A DNA stretch of 64,000 nucleotides from Actinocatenispora thailandica (GCF_016865425.1 NZ_AP023355.1:1424198-1488197); one strand, 5' to 3'. Shown: positions 28,581 through 38,456, numbered from the stretch's first letter. A program made the numbers and translations. Notes: a model not told the origin generated them from the letters alone.

Positions 28581-29936
28581 GTGAGTTACCCGCGGCAGGA
28601 CGGGCCGCCGCAGCAGCGTGAGGTGGCCGGCTTCGTGTCGGTGTTCGGCGCGCTGCAGCGCAACGTCGAGCAGGTCGTGCTGGGCAAACCCGAGGTGGTA
28701 CGGCTGGCGTTGACGGCGCTGTTCGCGGGCGGCCACGTGCTGATCGAGGACGTACCGGGGACGGGCAAGACGACGCTGGCGCGGGCGATGGCGGCGAGCC
28801 TGTCCGGCGAGGTGCGGCGGCTGCAGTTCACCCCCGACCTGCTGCCGTCCGACGTGACCGGCGTGACGATCTTCAACCAGGCGTCCAAGGAGTTCGAGTT
28901 CCATCCGGGTCCGGTGTTCGCGAACATCGTGATCGGGGACGAGATCAACCGGGCGTCGCCGAAGACGCAGTCGGCGCTGCTGGAGGTCATGGAGGAGCGG
29001 CACGTCACCGTCGACGGGTTGCGGCATCCGGTGCCGAACCCGTTCCAGGTGGTCGCGACGCAGAACCCGGTCGAGATGGACGGCACGTACCGGCTGCCGG
29101 AGGCGCAGCTGGACCGGTTCCTGATGAAGCTGTCGGTGGGCTACCCGGACGAGGCGAGCGAGATCGAGGTGCTGCGCGGGGGCGCGGTCCGCCGCTCGCC
29201 GGACGACCTGTCGCCGGTGACCGACACCGACACGGTGGCGGCGGCGTCGGCGCTGACCCACCGCGTCTACCTGCACGAGGCGCTGTACGGGTACGCCGTG
29301 CAGCTGGCCGCGGCGACCCGCAGGCACGACGACGTGCGGCTCGGCCTGTCGCCGCGAGGCGCGATCGCGCTGACCCGGGCCGCCCAGGCGTACGCGCTGG
29401 CCTCGGGACGCGGGTACGTGCTGCCGGAGGACTTCAAGGCGCTCGCCTCCGCGGTGATCGCGCACCGGCTGGTGCTGACCCCGGACGCGCAGTTGCGCGG
29501 CGGTTCCGCCGACGACGTGGTGGCGCAGGCGCTCGCCACCGTGCCGGTCCCGCAGCCCGCTGGCGGCGCGAGTCCGGCCCAGCCTGCCGGTGGCGGGAGC
29601 ATGGCTCAGCCGGGTGGCGGACAGGCCGGTGGCGGATCGGTTCAGTCGGCGCCGACGTCCGGGGCGGCGCCGGTGTCCGGCGGGATGGCGCCATCGACTA
29701 GCACCTACGGCCAGCCCGCGGCCGGGTCCGCCGGGGTGCCCGGATCGTACGGGTCGGCCGCGGCCGGCGGCGGCCCGGTGTCCGGTCCGCCGCAGTACGC
29801 CCAGGGTGACTACGGCCGCGCCGGGCAGGGCCGCGAGCAGAACCGCACCGAGTACGGCGCGGAGTACGGCCGGGCCGACACCGAACCCGGCTACGGCCAG
29901 TCCGACTACGGCCAGTCCGGCTTCGGACGTCGCTGA
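28581..29936 (+). CDS. MoxR family AAA+ ATPase
   Basis: The 451-residue product has GGHVLIEDVPGTGKTTLARA (Walker A, about residue 50), NIVIGDEINRASPKTQSALL (Walker B and sensor region, about 115) and MEERHVTVDG, the MoxR hallmark. About 325-451 is a Gly/Pro/Gln/Tyr-rich low-complexity tail not needed for ATPase activity. MoxR ATPases act as chaperone-like partners of the adjacent DUF58 and transglutaminase-fold proteins. The GTG at 28581 follows an AGGAG site. Confidence 0.92.
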   Translation: MSYPRQDGPPQQREVAGFVSVFGALQRNVEQVVLGKPEVVRLALTALFAGGHVLIEDVPGTGKTTLARAMAASLSGEVRRLQFTPDLLPSDVTGVTIFNQASKEFEFHPGPVFANIVIGDEINRASPKTQSALLEVMEERHVTVDGLRHPVPNPFQVVATQNPVEMDGTYRLPEAQLDRFLMKLSVGYPDEASEIEVLRGGAVRRSPDDLSPVTDTDTVAAASALTHRVYLHEALYGYAVQLAAATRRHDDVRLGLSPRGAIALTRAAQAYALASGRGYVLPEDFKALASAVIAHRLVLTPDAQLRGGSADDVVAQALATVPVPQPAGGASPAQPAGGGSMAQPGGGQAGGGSVQSAPTSGAAPVSGGMAPSTSTYGQPAAGSAGVPGSYGSAAAGGGPVSGPPQYAQGDYGRAGQGREQNRTEYGAEYGRADTEPGYGQSDYGQSGFGRR

Positions 29937-29938
29937 AC

Positions 29939-31153
29939 ATGCCGACGCGGCGAGGGATCGCGGTCGGCGCGGTCGGTGTGGTGCTCGCGGTGGGCGGCTT
30001 CCTGGCCGGCTACCGGGAGCTTGCGGCGCTCGGCGCGGTCGCGGTGCTGGCGTTGCTCATCGCGCTGGTGTGGGCCGGCTGGCCGCCCCGGTTGACCGTC
30101 GAGCGCGAGATCGAACCCGACCGGGTGGTGGCCGGGGAGCCGTGCCGGGCGACGGTGGCGATGACCTCGACCGCACGCTGGCGGGCGCAGGGGCTCACCG
30201 GTGCCGAGCGGCTGGTGTCGCAGCGCGGCGAGCAGACCGAGGTGCCGGTCCCGGCGGTCCGGTTGCCGGCCGGGGGCGCGGCCCGGACCGGCTACCTGCT
30301 GCCGACCGAGCGGCGCGGCGTGCTCGACGTCGGCCCGCTGGAAGTTGCCCGGCAGGACCCGCTCGGCCTGGTCCGGGCGGCGAGGACGTTCGGCGGCGCC
30401 ACCCGGGTGTGGGTGCACCCGCGCTCGTACCGGCTGTCCCGGGTTCCGGTGGGCGCGGCGCGCAGCCTGGACGGCGTGGTCGACGCGGTGCAGTACGGCT
30501 CGATCACGTTCCACGCGCTGCGCGAGTACGTGCCGGGCGACGACCTGCGGCACGTGCACTGGCGTACCTCGGCGCGGGTCGGTGAGCTGATGGTGCGCGA
30601 GCACGTGGACACCAGCCTGCCGCGGATCGTGATCCTGCTCGACGACCGGGCGTCCGCGCACACCGAGCAGTCGCTGGAGGAGGCGGTGTCGGCGGCGGCG
30701 TCGGTGCTGCTCGCGGCGCTGACCGCGGACCTGACCGTGGAACTGCACCTGGTCGGCGGGCGCAGCCTGACCGGGGCGGAGGCCGGTGGCGGCGCCGGCC
30801 GGGCCCGGCCGTACCTGGACCTGCTGGCCGAGGTGGCGCCCGGAGACGGCGCGCTGCCCACCGCGGTGCAGAAGCTGCGGCAGCGGCATCGCGGTGACAC
30901 GCTGGTGCTGGTCACCGGCGCCGGCTCGGCGAACCAGGCCGGCTCCGCCGGCTCTGCTGCCCAGGCCGGCGCCGCGGGGTCGGTGGACTCGATCGGGCTG
31001 CTGCGCGACGTGTACCCGACGGTGGTGGTGGCGGTACTCGGCGACGGCGCGGTGGACCGGCTGTCGGCCCGGGCGCTGCCCGGCGTGATCACCCTGGCCG
31101 CCGACGACGCCGAGGAGTTCGGGGCTCGCTGGGACTCGGTGTCGGCATGGTGA
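29939..31153 (+). CDS. DUF58 domain-containing protein
   Basis: The 404-residue product has two membrane spans at the N-terminus (VGAVGVVLAVGGFLAGY, LGAVAVLALLIALVWAG). A soluble domain contains SLDGVVDAVQYGSITFHALR, then EYVPGDDLRHVHWRTSARVG, the DUF58 motif, and a vWA-like end with RIVILLDDRASA. DUF58 proteins are the usual substrate or partner of MoxR. The gap to moxR is 2 bases and the next gene overlaps by 7, so the three are one transcript. Confidence 0.92.
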   Translation: MPTRRGIAVGAVGVVLAVGGFLAGYRELAALGAVAVLALLIALVWAGWPPRLTVEREIEPDRVVAGEPCRATVAMTSTARWRAQGLTGAERLVSQRGEQTEVPVPAVRLPAGGAARTGYLLPTERRGVLDVGPLEVARQDPLGLVRAARTFGGATRVWVHPRSYRLSRVPVGAARSLDGVVDAVQYGSITFHALREYVPGDDLRHVHWRTSARVGELMVREHVDTSLPRIVILLDDRASAHTEQSLEEAVSAAASVLLAALTADLTVELHLVGGRSLTGAEAGGGAGRARPYLDLLAEVAPGDGALPTAVQKLRQRHRGDTLVLVTGAGSANQAGSAGSAAQAGAAGSVDSIGLLRDVYPTVVVAVLGDGAVDRLSARALPGVITLAADDAEEFGARWDSVSAW

Positions 31154-33474
31154 GCCCGCCGGTGACCCGGCCGGCCGCTGCACCGGCCACTTCCGCGCCC
31201 GGCGGTCCGGGCCGCGACGGCGAGCGGTTGCGGGTGGCGCCGGTGGTGGTGGCGCTGGTCGCGATCGTCGCGGCGACCCTGGTCGCGGGGCTGCTCGCGG
31301 CACGGATCTTCGCCGGTACCCAGTTGCCGGTGCTGCTGGCCGGGGCGACGCTCGGCGCGGTGGCGCTGACCGTACTGCTGCGGCTGGTCCGGGCGCCGGC
31401 GCTGCTGGCACTGCTGGGTGGGCTGGCCGGGTTGGCGGCGTGCCTGGTCGGCGCGACGGCGGCGCTGCGGGACCCGACCAAGGGGGTCGGCTCGGCCCTG
31501 TTCGACGCGGTGCGCAACTCCGGCGCCCGGATCCTGACCTCGGCGATCCCGGTACCGCCCGAGCCGGACACGGTGCTGCTGCCGATCGCCGCGTGCTGGC
31601 TGGCCGCGGCGGTCGCGACGGTACTGCTGGGCCCGCTGCGGGTGGCTCCCGGTGCGCGGCGCCGGCCGGGCCTCGCCGCGATCCCGCCGACCGTGCTGCT
31701 GGTGGGCGCGCTGATCCTGGTGGGGCCGAACGGTGCGGTGTCCTACCCGGCGGTGGCCGGGTTCGCGGTGGCGCTGGCGGTGTTGTTGGCCGCGGCGGCC
31801 CGGCCCTGGCAGGTGCGGGTGGCGCCGGACCCGGCGGTGGCCGGGGCGCCGGGCGCGGCTGCGGGCCGGTTCGCGGCGGCGCGCCGGCTCGTCGCGGCGG
31901 TCGTGGTGCTGGCGGTGCTGGCCGCGGCGGCGCTGTTCGGCGGGCCGGTGGTGGCCTCGGCGATACACCGGCAGCCGGTGGATCCGCGCAGCTACGTGGT
32001 GCCGCCGAAGCAGCAGCTCGATCAGCTCAATCCGCTGGGGATGCTCGGTGCCTGGGCGCTGGACCCGCACCAGAAGCTGCTGACCGTGACGACCAGCAAG
32101 CCGGCGCGCATCCAGTGGGCGACGCTGTCCGGCTTCGACGGGATCAACTGGCAGCCGGACCGCACCTACCGGGCGGCCGGCGCGGTGCTGCCGCCGCCGA
32201 CCGGCATCGACGACCCGACCACGACCGTCCGGCAGGACGTCACCGTCGACACGCTGGGCGGCAGCTGGCTGCCGGTGGTGGCGGCGCCCCGGGAGGTGCA
32301 CGGGGTACGGGTCGGGTACGACACGGAGGCCGGCGCGGTGCTGGCCCCGGACGGCCTGAAGCCCGGCCTGACCTACCAGACCGTGTCCGCGGTGCCGCGG
32401 CAGGACCCGGACATGCTGGCCGCGGCGAGCGTGCCGCCCGGTATCGCCCAGCGGTACCTGACGGTGCCGCCCGGCGCGCCGCCGGAGCTGATCACGCTGG
32501 CGCAGCGCACCGCCGGCAGTAACGGACCGTACCGCAAGGCGCTGCTGATCGAGCAGTTGCTGCGCACCAAGTACGAGTACTGGTCGAAGGCGCCGAGCGG
32601 CAACGGCTACGTGACGCTCAAGCACTTCCTGCTGACGAAGAAGTCGGCCGGCGGCGGGCGCGGCACGTCCGAGCAGTTCGCCTCGGCGTTCGCGGTGCTG
32701 GGCCGGGTCGTCGGGCTGCCGACCCGGGTCGTGGTCGGCTTCCACGCCGGCACGAAGCTGGGTGCGCACCGCTACCAGGTCACCTCGGGCGACGCGTTCG
32801 CCTGGCCGGAGGTGTACCTGGCCGGGCACGGCTGGGTCGCGTTCGATCCGACGCCGGTGGCGAAGAAGGGCGCCACCCCACCGGACGAGGACACCCCGCA
32901 GGCCAAGAGCGAGCAGAGCAAGAAGAGCCAGCAGCTCGACGAGGGCGCGCCGAGCGCCGCGCCGAGCCAGCCGGCACCGGCGCCGTCGGGTTCGTCGAAG
33001 GCCGCGGCGGCCGGTGCCGGCGCGCTGCCGCCCGGTGCGTACGGCGGGATCGCCGCCGCGCTGCTGCTTCTGCTGCTGATCGCCGCGGTACCGGTGCTGC
33101 GGTCGCGGCGCAGCAGCCGGCGGTTGCGCACCGGTACCCCGGCGCAACGGGTGATCGGCGCCTGGACGGAGATCCGGGAGGCGCTGCGGTTGGCCGGGCA
33201 CCGGCCGGAACCCGCGGCCAGCGCCGCGGAGGTCGCCGGGCTGGCCGCGAGCGAGGTACCGGACCGGCCCGGTACGCCGCCGCTGCCGGACCTGCGACCG
33301 CTGGCCGAGGCGGTCAACGCGGTCGGGTTCGCACCCGAGGTGACGTTCGCGTCGGCCGACGCGGCGCGCGCCGCTGAGCTGGCCCTCGACTACCACCGCG
33401 GTCTGCGGTCCCGGCACGGCCTGCTGTCCCGGCTGCGCTGGCGCCTGGACCCGCGCCCGCTGTTCTGGCGCTGA
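31147..33474 (+). CDS. Transglutaminase-fold membrane protein with substituted catalytic residues
   Basis: The 775-residue product has six or so hydrophobic N-terminal segments (about 30-270), an extracellular transglutaminase-like domain (about 380-575), an Ala/Pro/Ser-rich stretch, one more span (about 637-657) and a C-terminal DUF4129-like part. In the core the expected catalytic Cys position reads RGTSEQFASAF (Ser508). The His position reads GDAFAWPEVYL (Phe551). Only Asp567 in VAFDPTP remains. It probably lost peptidase or transglutaminase activity. It follows DUF58 with overlap in a MoxR cassette, suggesting envelope assembly. Confidence 0.85.
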   Translation: MVSPPVTRPAAAPATSAPGGPGRDGERLRVAPVVVALVAIVAATLVAGLLAARIFAGTQLPVLLAGATLGAVALTVLLRLVRAPALLALLGGLAGLAACLVGATAALRDPTKGVGSALFDAVRNSGARILTSAIPVPPEPDTVLLPIAACWLAAAVATVLLGPLRVAPGARRRPGLAAIPPTVLLVGALILVGPNGAVSYPAVAGFAVALAVLLAAAARPWQVRVAPDPAVAGAPGAAAGRFAAARRLVAAVVVLAVLAAAALFGGPVVASAIHRQPVDPRSYVVPPKQQLDQLNPLGMLGAWALDPHQKLLTVTTSKPARIQWATLSGFDGINWQPDRTYRAAGAVLPPPTGIDDPTTTVRQDVTVDTLGGSWLPVVAAPREVHGVRVGYDTEAGAVLAPDGLKPGLTYQTVSAVPRQDPDMLAAASVPPGIAQRYLTVPPGAPPELITLAQRTAGSNGPYRKALLIEQLLRTKYEYWSKAPSGNGYVTLKHFLLTKKSAGGGRGTSEQFASAFAVLGRVVGLPTRVVVGFHAGTKLGAHRYQVTSGDAFAWPEVYLAGHGWVAFDPTPVAKKGATPPDEDTPQAKSEQSKKSQQLDEGAPSAAPSQPAPAPSGSSKAAAAGAGALPPGAYGGIAAALLLLLLIAAVPVLRSRRSSRRLRTGTPAQRVIGAWTEIREALRLAGHRPEPAASAAEVAGLAASEVPDRPGTPPLPDLRPLAEAVNAVGFAPEVTFASADAARAAELALDYHRGLRSRHGLLSRLRWRLDPRPLFWR

Positions 33475-33511
33475 CCGCGCCCACCGTGCGTCCAGGCGCC
33501 GGCCCTGTCGG

Positions 33512-34294
33512 TCAGCCGGTGTAGCGCAGGTCGACGACGTCGCGGCGCTGCTGGTCGAGATTCCAGTTGCTGACCGCGGTGAGATCCAGCGACACCCGCA
33601 GCACACCGGTCTCGCCAGGGGCGAGTTCGGCGAGTACCTCGCCGTGCGGCGAGACGATCATGGTGGGGCAGTGCTGGTCGGGGTCGGCGAGGTTCGCCGC
33701 GAGCAGGTACCGCTGGTTCTCGGCGGCGCGGCTGATCAGGTGGCTGCGCCAGACCCCGGCCGGCGCGTCGGCGTTCGCCGCGTTCGTCAGGTAGCCGAAC
33801 ACCTGCGCGCCGGACCGGGCCAGCTGCTGCCACTGCTCGGGGTAGCGGATCTCCCGGCACAGCTGAACGCCGAGCGTCACCTCGGCGTCGCCGCGCCGTA
33901 CGGTCCGCGGCGGCAGGCTGGCACCGGCACGCAGCACGCCGCGTTCGATCCGGGCCAGGTTGATCTTCCGGTACGTCCAGCGTTCGCCGCCGGCGCCCAG
34001 GAACACCGCGGCGTTCCACCAGCCGCCCTGCTCGTACCGCAGCGACCCGCAGCACACGTCGATCTCGTGCCGCCGGGCGAGAGCGCCGAGAAGGTCGATG
34101 GCCTGCTCGATCCGCGCCGGGTCGAGCGAGACGAGCCGGTCGGCGAGGTCCGGGCCGTACCCGGACACCGCCGCTTCGGGCAGTACGACGAGGTCACCGG
34201 GCTGGGTGCGCGCCAGCGCGGCGGTGATCGCCGCCAGGTTCGCCTCGATGTCCCAGCCGATCGGGAACTGCGCTACCGCTGCCGAGATCTGCAT
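33512..34294 (-). CDS. Carbon-nitrogen hydrolase (nitrilase superfamily)
   Basis: The 260-residue product has the Glu-Lys-Cys order of the family: VVLPEAAVSGYG (Glu near 40), YRKINLARIERG (Lys about 114) and VQLCREIRYPEQW (Cys about 150). These enzymes hydrolyse amides or nitriles in the cytoplasm. The ATG at 34294 (MQISAAVAQFPIGWDIEANL) is typical. It ends close to the transglutaminase-fold gene in convergent orientation. Confidence 0.9.
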   Translation of the reverse strand: MQISAAVAQFPIGWDIEANLAAITAALARTQPGDLVVLPEAAVSGYGPDLADRLVSLDPARIEQAIDLLGALARRHEIDVCCGSLRYEQGGWWNAAVFLGAGGERWTYRKINLARIERGVLRAGASLPPRTVRRGDAEVTLGVQLCREIRYPEQWQQLARSGAQVFGYLTNAANADAPAGVWRSHLISRAAENQRYLLAANLADPDQHCPTMIVSPHGEVLAELAPGETGVLRVSLDLTAVSNWNLDQQRRDVVDLRYTG

Positions 34295-34425
34295 CCGGCC
34301 ATCGTCTCCCGCGCCGGTGGGATGCCTCCGCCGGGTGGCCGCCACGACGCGATCGTGATCCGGGCAGCGGAGCGGGCGTGTGGTCGGGACAGGCCGGGCG
34401 GGCGGCCGTTCCGAGGTCCGCACTG

Positions 34426-35376
34426 TCAGCCGAGGGCCGCCAGTTCGGCTGCGGTGAGGCGGATCGCGCCGGCGGCGATGTTGCTCGCCAGGTGGTCGAC
34501 GTTGCCGGTACCGGGAATCGCCAGGACGTGCCGGCCCTGGTGCAGCGCCCAGGCCAGCCGGATCTGCTGGGGAGTGGCTTCGTGCGCGCGGGCGATCGTC
34601 CGGACGGCGTCACCGTGGTCCTGCTGGGCGCCGGACTCCCGGCGGCTACCGGCGAGGGAGAAGAACGGCACGTAGCCGATGCCACGCTCGCCGCAGACGC
34701 GTACCAGTTCGTCGTCGGTGCGGTTGTGGTCGACCGAGTAGCTGTTCTGCACGCAGGCGACCGGCGCGATCCGCTGCGCCTCGTCGAGGTGGTCGATCCG
34801 GACGTTGGACAGGCCGAGGTGCCGGATCAACCCGGCCTCGCGCAGTTCGGCGAGCGCACCGAAGGCCTCGGCGATCGAGTCGCGCCCGGGCCGCTTGACG
34901 ATCCGCAGGTTCACCAGGTCGAGGTGGTCCCGGCCGAGGCGGCGCAGGTTCTCCTCGACCTGCGCGCGCAGTTGCGCCGGGCTGTTCGCCTCCGACAGCT
35001 GCCCGCCGTCGTCGGCCGCGAAGCCGACCTTGGTGGCGATCACCAGCTCCGGCGGGTACGGCGTCAGCGCGGTGCGGATCAGCTCGGTGGCGTAGCGGGC
35101 CGGTCCGGTGCCGACGCCCAGGGTGCCGCCCGGCGACACGTAGAACGCGGCGGTGTCGATGTGGTCGACGCCGAGCTCGACCGCCCGGCGCAGCACCCGG
35201 ATCGCGGCGGCCGGGTCGGGGTCGGCGGTGAGCCGCATCGAGCCGAACCCCATCCGGTGCACGGTGCGGTCACCGAGCCGCCAGGTACCGGCCGTGTCGG
35301 CGCTGGGGTCGTTCGTCGGCAGGGCGGCGGGCGGGGTCGGCGTCGTGCCCGCAGGTGTCGGCGTGTTCGAAGGCAT
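34426..35376 (-). CDS. Aldo/keto reductase
   Basis: The 316-residue product has HRMGFGSMRLT, then AVELGVDHIDTAAFYVSPGG (catalytic Asp-Tyr part, about residues 68-87), VIATKVGF and GLSNVRIDHLDEA. It ends with AIPGTGNVDHLASNIAAGAI, all AKR signatures. It would reduce aldehydes or ketones with NADPH. An N-terminal Thr/Pro-rich extension of about 27 residues precedes the barrel; the ATG at 35376 includes it, though a later start is possible. Confidence 0.9.
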   Translation of the reverse strand: MPSNTPTPAGTTPTPPAALPTNDPSADTAGTWRLGDRTVHRMGFGSMRLTADPDPAAAIRVLRRAVELGVDHIDTAAFYVSPGGTLGVGTGPARYATELIRTALTPYPPELVIATKVGFAADDGGQLSEANSPAQLRAQVEENLRRLGRDHLDLVNLRIVKRPGRDSIAEAFGALAELREAGLIRHLGLSNVRIDHLDEAQRIAPVACVQNSYSVDHNRTDDELVRVCGERGIGYVPFFSLAGSRRESGAQQDHGDAVRTIARAHEATPQQIRLAWALHQGRHVLAIPGTGNVDHLASNIAAGAIRLTAAELAALG

Positions 35377-35568
35377 GGTGCAGAACCTAGGCAGGCGTGC
35401 CGACCAGCGCATTCGCTCATCCGGCCGATACCGGACAGGTCTGGCCGCTGGTATGTTTCTTCGTAGCGGGGGCGGGCCTGATTCACCCCGAAGTTCGCGT
35501 CGACGGCGATGTCCTCGGCCGCCACACCGGCACTGCGATTCGGCTGTGACCAAGCCCGCACCGGTGGG

Positions 35569-37451
35569 TCAGCGGGGGGTGGCCGAGCCGGTGCGGTGGG
35601 TGCAGACCCGGTCGCCGGGGCTGACGTGGTCGACGTCGGTCATCCCGATCACCACGAAGCAGTAGTCGGCGTCGGTGCGCAGCGCGTCGATGCGGGCCGT
35701 GGTGGTGTGCGCCGGCTGCGCCAGCTTGGTCGGCGTGGTGCCGGCGACGCCGCCGGTGACCAGGTAGAGCGCGGCGCCGTTGGTGTGGTCGGTCCAGCTC
35801 AGCTGCACCCAGCTGCCGTGGTCGGCGAGCTGCACCCCGGTCGGCTTCAGTTTCGCGTCCTGGCTCGCGGCCGGTGCGCTGGTCGGCGCGGTCGGTGACG
35901 CGGCCTGCGGCGGCGGTGTCTTCTGCTTGTCGCCCAACCGCAGCACCACCAGTGCGCCGACCCCGATCAGGATGCCGACCACCGCGGCGGCGACGAACGG
36001 CCAGATGCCGATCCGCCGACGCGGCTGATCCGGCTGCGGCCCGGCCGGTACCGGCGTGGGCGGCGCGGTGACCGGTACCGGGGTGGGCTGCGCAGGTACC
36101 GGTACCTGCGTGCCGGGGTTCGGCGCGGTGGGCGGCGGCGCGGCCGACCAGCCGGCCGGGGCGGCGGGGGTCGGCCAGCCCGGGGCCGGGTGGTCGGTGC
36201 CGGCCGGTCTACCGGCGGCGAACGGGTTGGCCTCCGCGGGCGTGAACGGGTCCATCGGCGGCAGTTGCTCGCCCGGTGGCAGGTCGAACGGTGACGGCGG
36301 GAAAGGGCTGTCCAGATCCGGCCCGCTGTGCCGCGCCGGGGCCCCGCCAGCCGCAACCGGCCCGCTCGCTCCCGGCCCGGGGCCCCAGGACCGGGCCCGC
36401 CCGGCCCGCCCGCGCCGGGGCCGACTCCGCCCGGCCCACCAGTGCCGGGACCGACTGCGCCCGGCCCGACTGCGCCCGGCCCGGCCGCGCCGGGGCCGGC
36501 GCCACCAGGACCCGGGATGCCGGGCGCTGGGCCGGCCTGCGCCGCCCCGTTCGGTGCCGGGTAGGCGTCGCTGGGGGTGGACAGCTCGCCGCTGCTGCGC
36601 AACCAGCCGCGGCGCAGCGCCGCGGCGAACTCGCCGGCGCTCGCGTGCCGCTCCGCCGGTGTCTTCGCCATCGCCCGCAGCAGCTCGTCGTGCAACCACG
36701 GCGGTACGTCCGGGCGGGGCATCGGCGGCAGCGGGTCGCGCAGCGCCCGATCGCGGTACTCGAAGGGGTCGGGGGAGTTGTCGCCCGGGTCGGCGAACGG
36801 CGGGTACCCGGTGAGCAGGTTCCACATCGTCGACGCCAGGCTGTAGACGTCCGAGGCGGGGCCCTGTTGCTCGCGCCGCAGCGCCTCCGGCGAGGCGTGC
36901 TGCGGGGTCAGCTTGTGCAGCGTGATGGTGCCGGACAGGTCGTTCGCGGCGCGGGCGATACCGAAGTCGGTCAGCGCCGGCCCGTACTTGGAGCGCAGCA
37001 CGTTGTGCGGTTTGACGTCGCGGTGGATGATGCCGACCTCGTGCGCGGCCTGCAGCGCCTCGCCGACCTTGACGCCGACGTCGACGACCTCGCTGACCGG
37101 CAGCGGGCCACCGCGGGCGAGGATGTGCCCGTACGAGCCGCCCTCGCAGTACTCCATCACGATGTAGGGCCGGCCGGTGTCGGTGCTGCCGGTGTCGATG
37201 ATGCTGACGATGTGCGGCTGGGCGGACAGCGCGACGGTGGTGGCGAGTTCGGTCTGTACCTGCTCGGCGGTGGTCAGCCCGTCGTCGACCCGCAACAGCT
37301 TGATCGCGACCGCCCGGTGCAGCCGATCCTGCACCGCGCGGTAGACCTGCGCGGTGGAGCCGCGGCTGACCAGCTGCAGCTGCGAGTAGCCGGGGATGAC
37401 CGGGATGTCGGATTGGCCCGGTGGCACGCGCTGGCCGGTCTGCTCGGTCAC
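35569..37451 (-). CDS. Transmembrane serine/threonine protein kinase (frame broken by a one-base deletion)
   Basis: The kinase domain shows QLVSRGSTAQVYRAVQDRLH, catalytic Lys in VAIKLLRVD, HRDVKPHNVL, LTDFGIARA and ASDVYSLASTMWNLLTG. A long Gly/Pro/Ala linker (GPGAVGPGAVGPG repeats) follows; a missing base near 36374-36378 moves the frame. The continuing frame has a Pro-rich juxtamembrane part, a membrane span (IGIWPFVAAAVVGILIGVGA) and an extracellular FnIII-like domain (GVQLADHGSWVQLSWTDHTN) rather than PASTA repeats. Adding one C restores PGAPGPGASGPVAAGG. The GTG at 37451 is the likely start; recO is divergent. Confidence 0.85.
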
Positions 37452-37546
37452 CCGGCCATTGTGCCCTGCCGGTCGCGTCGGCCTGTACCCGCGCGAGCCG
37501 CTCGGCCGCCGATCCGGCGACAACCTCTTGCGGGACAATGGTCGGC

Positions 37547-38314
37547 GTGAGCCGGGCCTATCCGAGGAAGCTGTACCGCGACGACGCGGTGGTGTTGCGC
37601 TGCCAGAAGCTCGGCGAGGCCGACCGCATCGTGACCCTGTTCACCCGCCGGCACGGCCGGGTGCGCGCGGTCGGCAAGGGGGTGCGGCGCACCACCAGCC
37701 GGTTCGGTGCCCGGCTGGAGCCGTTCGGCCATGTGGACGTGCAGCTGGCGGAGGGCAGGTCGCTGCACGTGGTCAGCCAGGTCGAGGGCATCTCGCTGTA
37801 CGGCAAGCGGATCGGTGCGGACTATCCGCGCTACACGGCGGCGAGCGCGGTCGCCGAGGCGGCCGAGCGGTTCACCCCGGAGGAGCAGGAACCGTCGCTG
37901 CGGCTGTACCTGCTGACGCTCGGTGCGCTGCGCGCGCTGGGGGAGCCGGACGACCGGCCGCCACCGCTGATCCTGGATTCGTACCTGCTGCGGGCGATGA
38001 CGCTGACCGGCTGGTCGCCGGCGCTGACCGAGTGTGCGGTCTGCGGCCGGCCGGCCGAGTCGTTCGCCGACTCCCGCCCGGCGGTGAGCGTGCCGTCCGG
38101 CGGGCTGGTGTGCCCGACCTGCCGGCCGCCGGGCGCCGCGGCACCCCGCCCGGAGACGCTCCGGCTGCTGGTGGCGCTGGCGGCCGGTGACTGGCGGGCC
38201 GCGGTCGACAGCGATTCGGCGGTTCGCAGCCAGGGCAGCGGGCTGGTTGCCGCCCTGTTGCAGTGGCATCTGGAGCGTGGACTGCGGTCACTGCCGCTGG
38301 TCGACCGCGGCTGA
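37547..38314 (+). CDS. recO: DNA repair protein RecO
   Basis: The 255-residue product starts VSRAYPRKLYRDDAVVLRCQ and continues with KLGEADRIVTLFTRRHGRVR and KGVRRTTSRFGARLEPF, the RecO OB-fold signature. The C-terminal half has zinc-type Cys pairs (CAVCGRP and CPTCRPP). RecO loads RecA on gapped DNA with RecF and RecR. The GTG at 37547 has the YPRKLY motif directly after it. It lies upstream of uppS as is usual in actinobacteria. Confidence 0.94.
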   Translation: MSRAYPRKLYRDDAVVLRCQKLGEADRIVTLFTRRHGRVRAVGKGVRRTTSRFGARLEPFGHVDVQLAEGRSLHVVSQVEGISLYGKRIGADYPRYTAASAVAEAAERFTPEEQEPSLRLYLLTLGALRALGEPDDRPPPLILDSYLLRAMTLTGWSPALTECAVCGRPAESFADSRPAVSVPSGGLVCPTCRPPGAAAPRPETLRLLVALAAGDWRAAVDSDSAVRSQGSGLVAALLQWHLERGLRSLPLVDRG

Positions 38315-38456
38315 CGCGGTACTCGCCGGTGCCGGGCCGGCGCCGGCCGGTGCCGCCGACGGCGGGGAGGCTGGCTAGCCTCGAACACGCGCCGTGAGCG
38401 GGCCCGCGGCGCGCCCGAAGCATCAACGACGACAGCCTCTCGACAAGGAGCCAGCG

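Noticed and set aside
30292-33606. A 1104-codon reverse frame across DUF58 and the transglutaminase-like gene
   Set aside because: It is rich in Arg, Gly and His as expected of an antisense frame in GC-rich DNA; the forward genes have strong family motifs.
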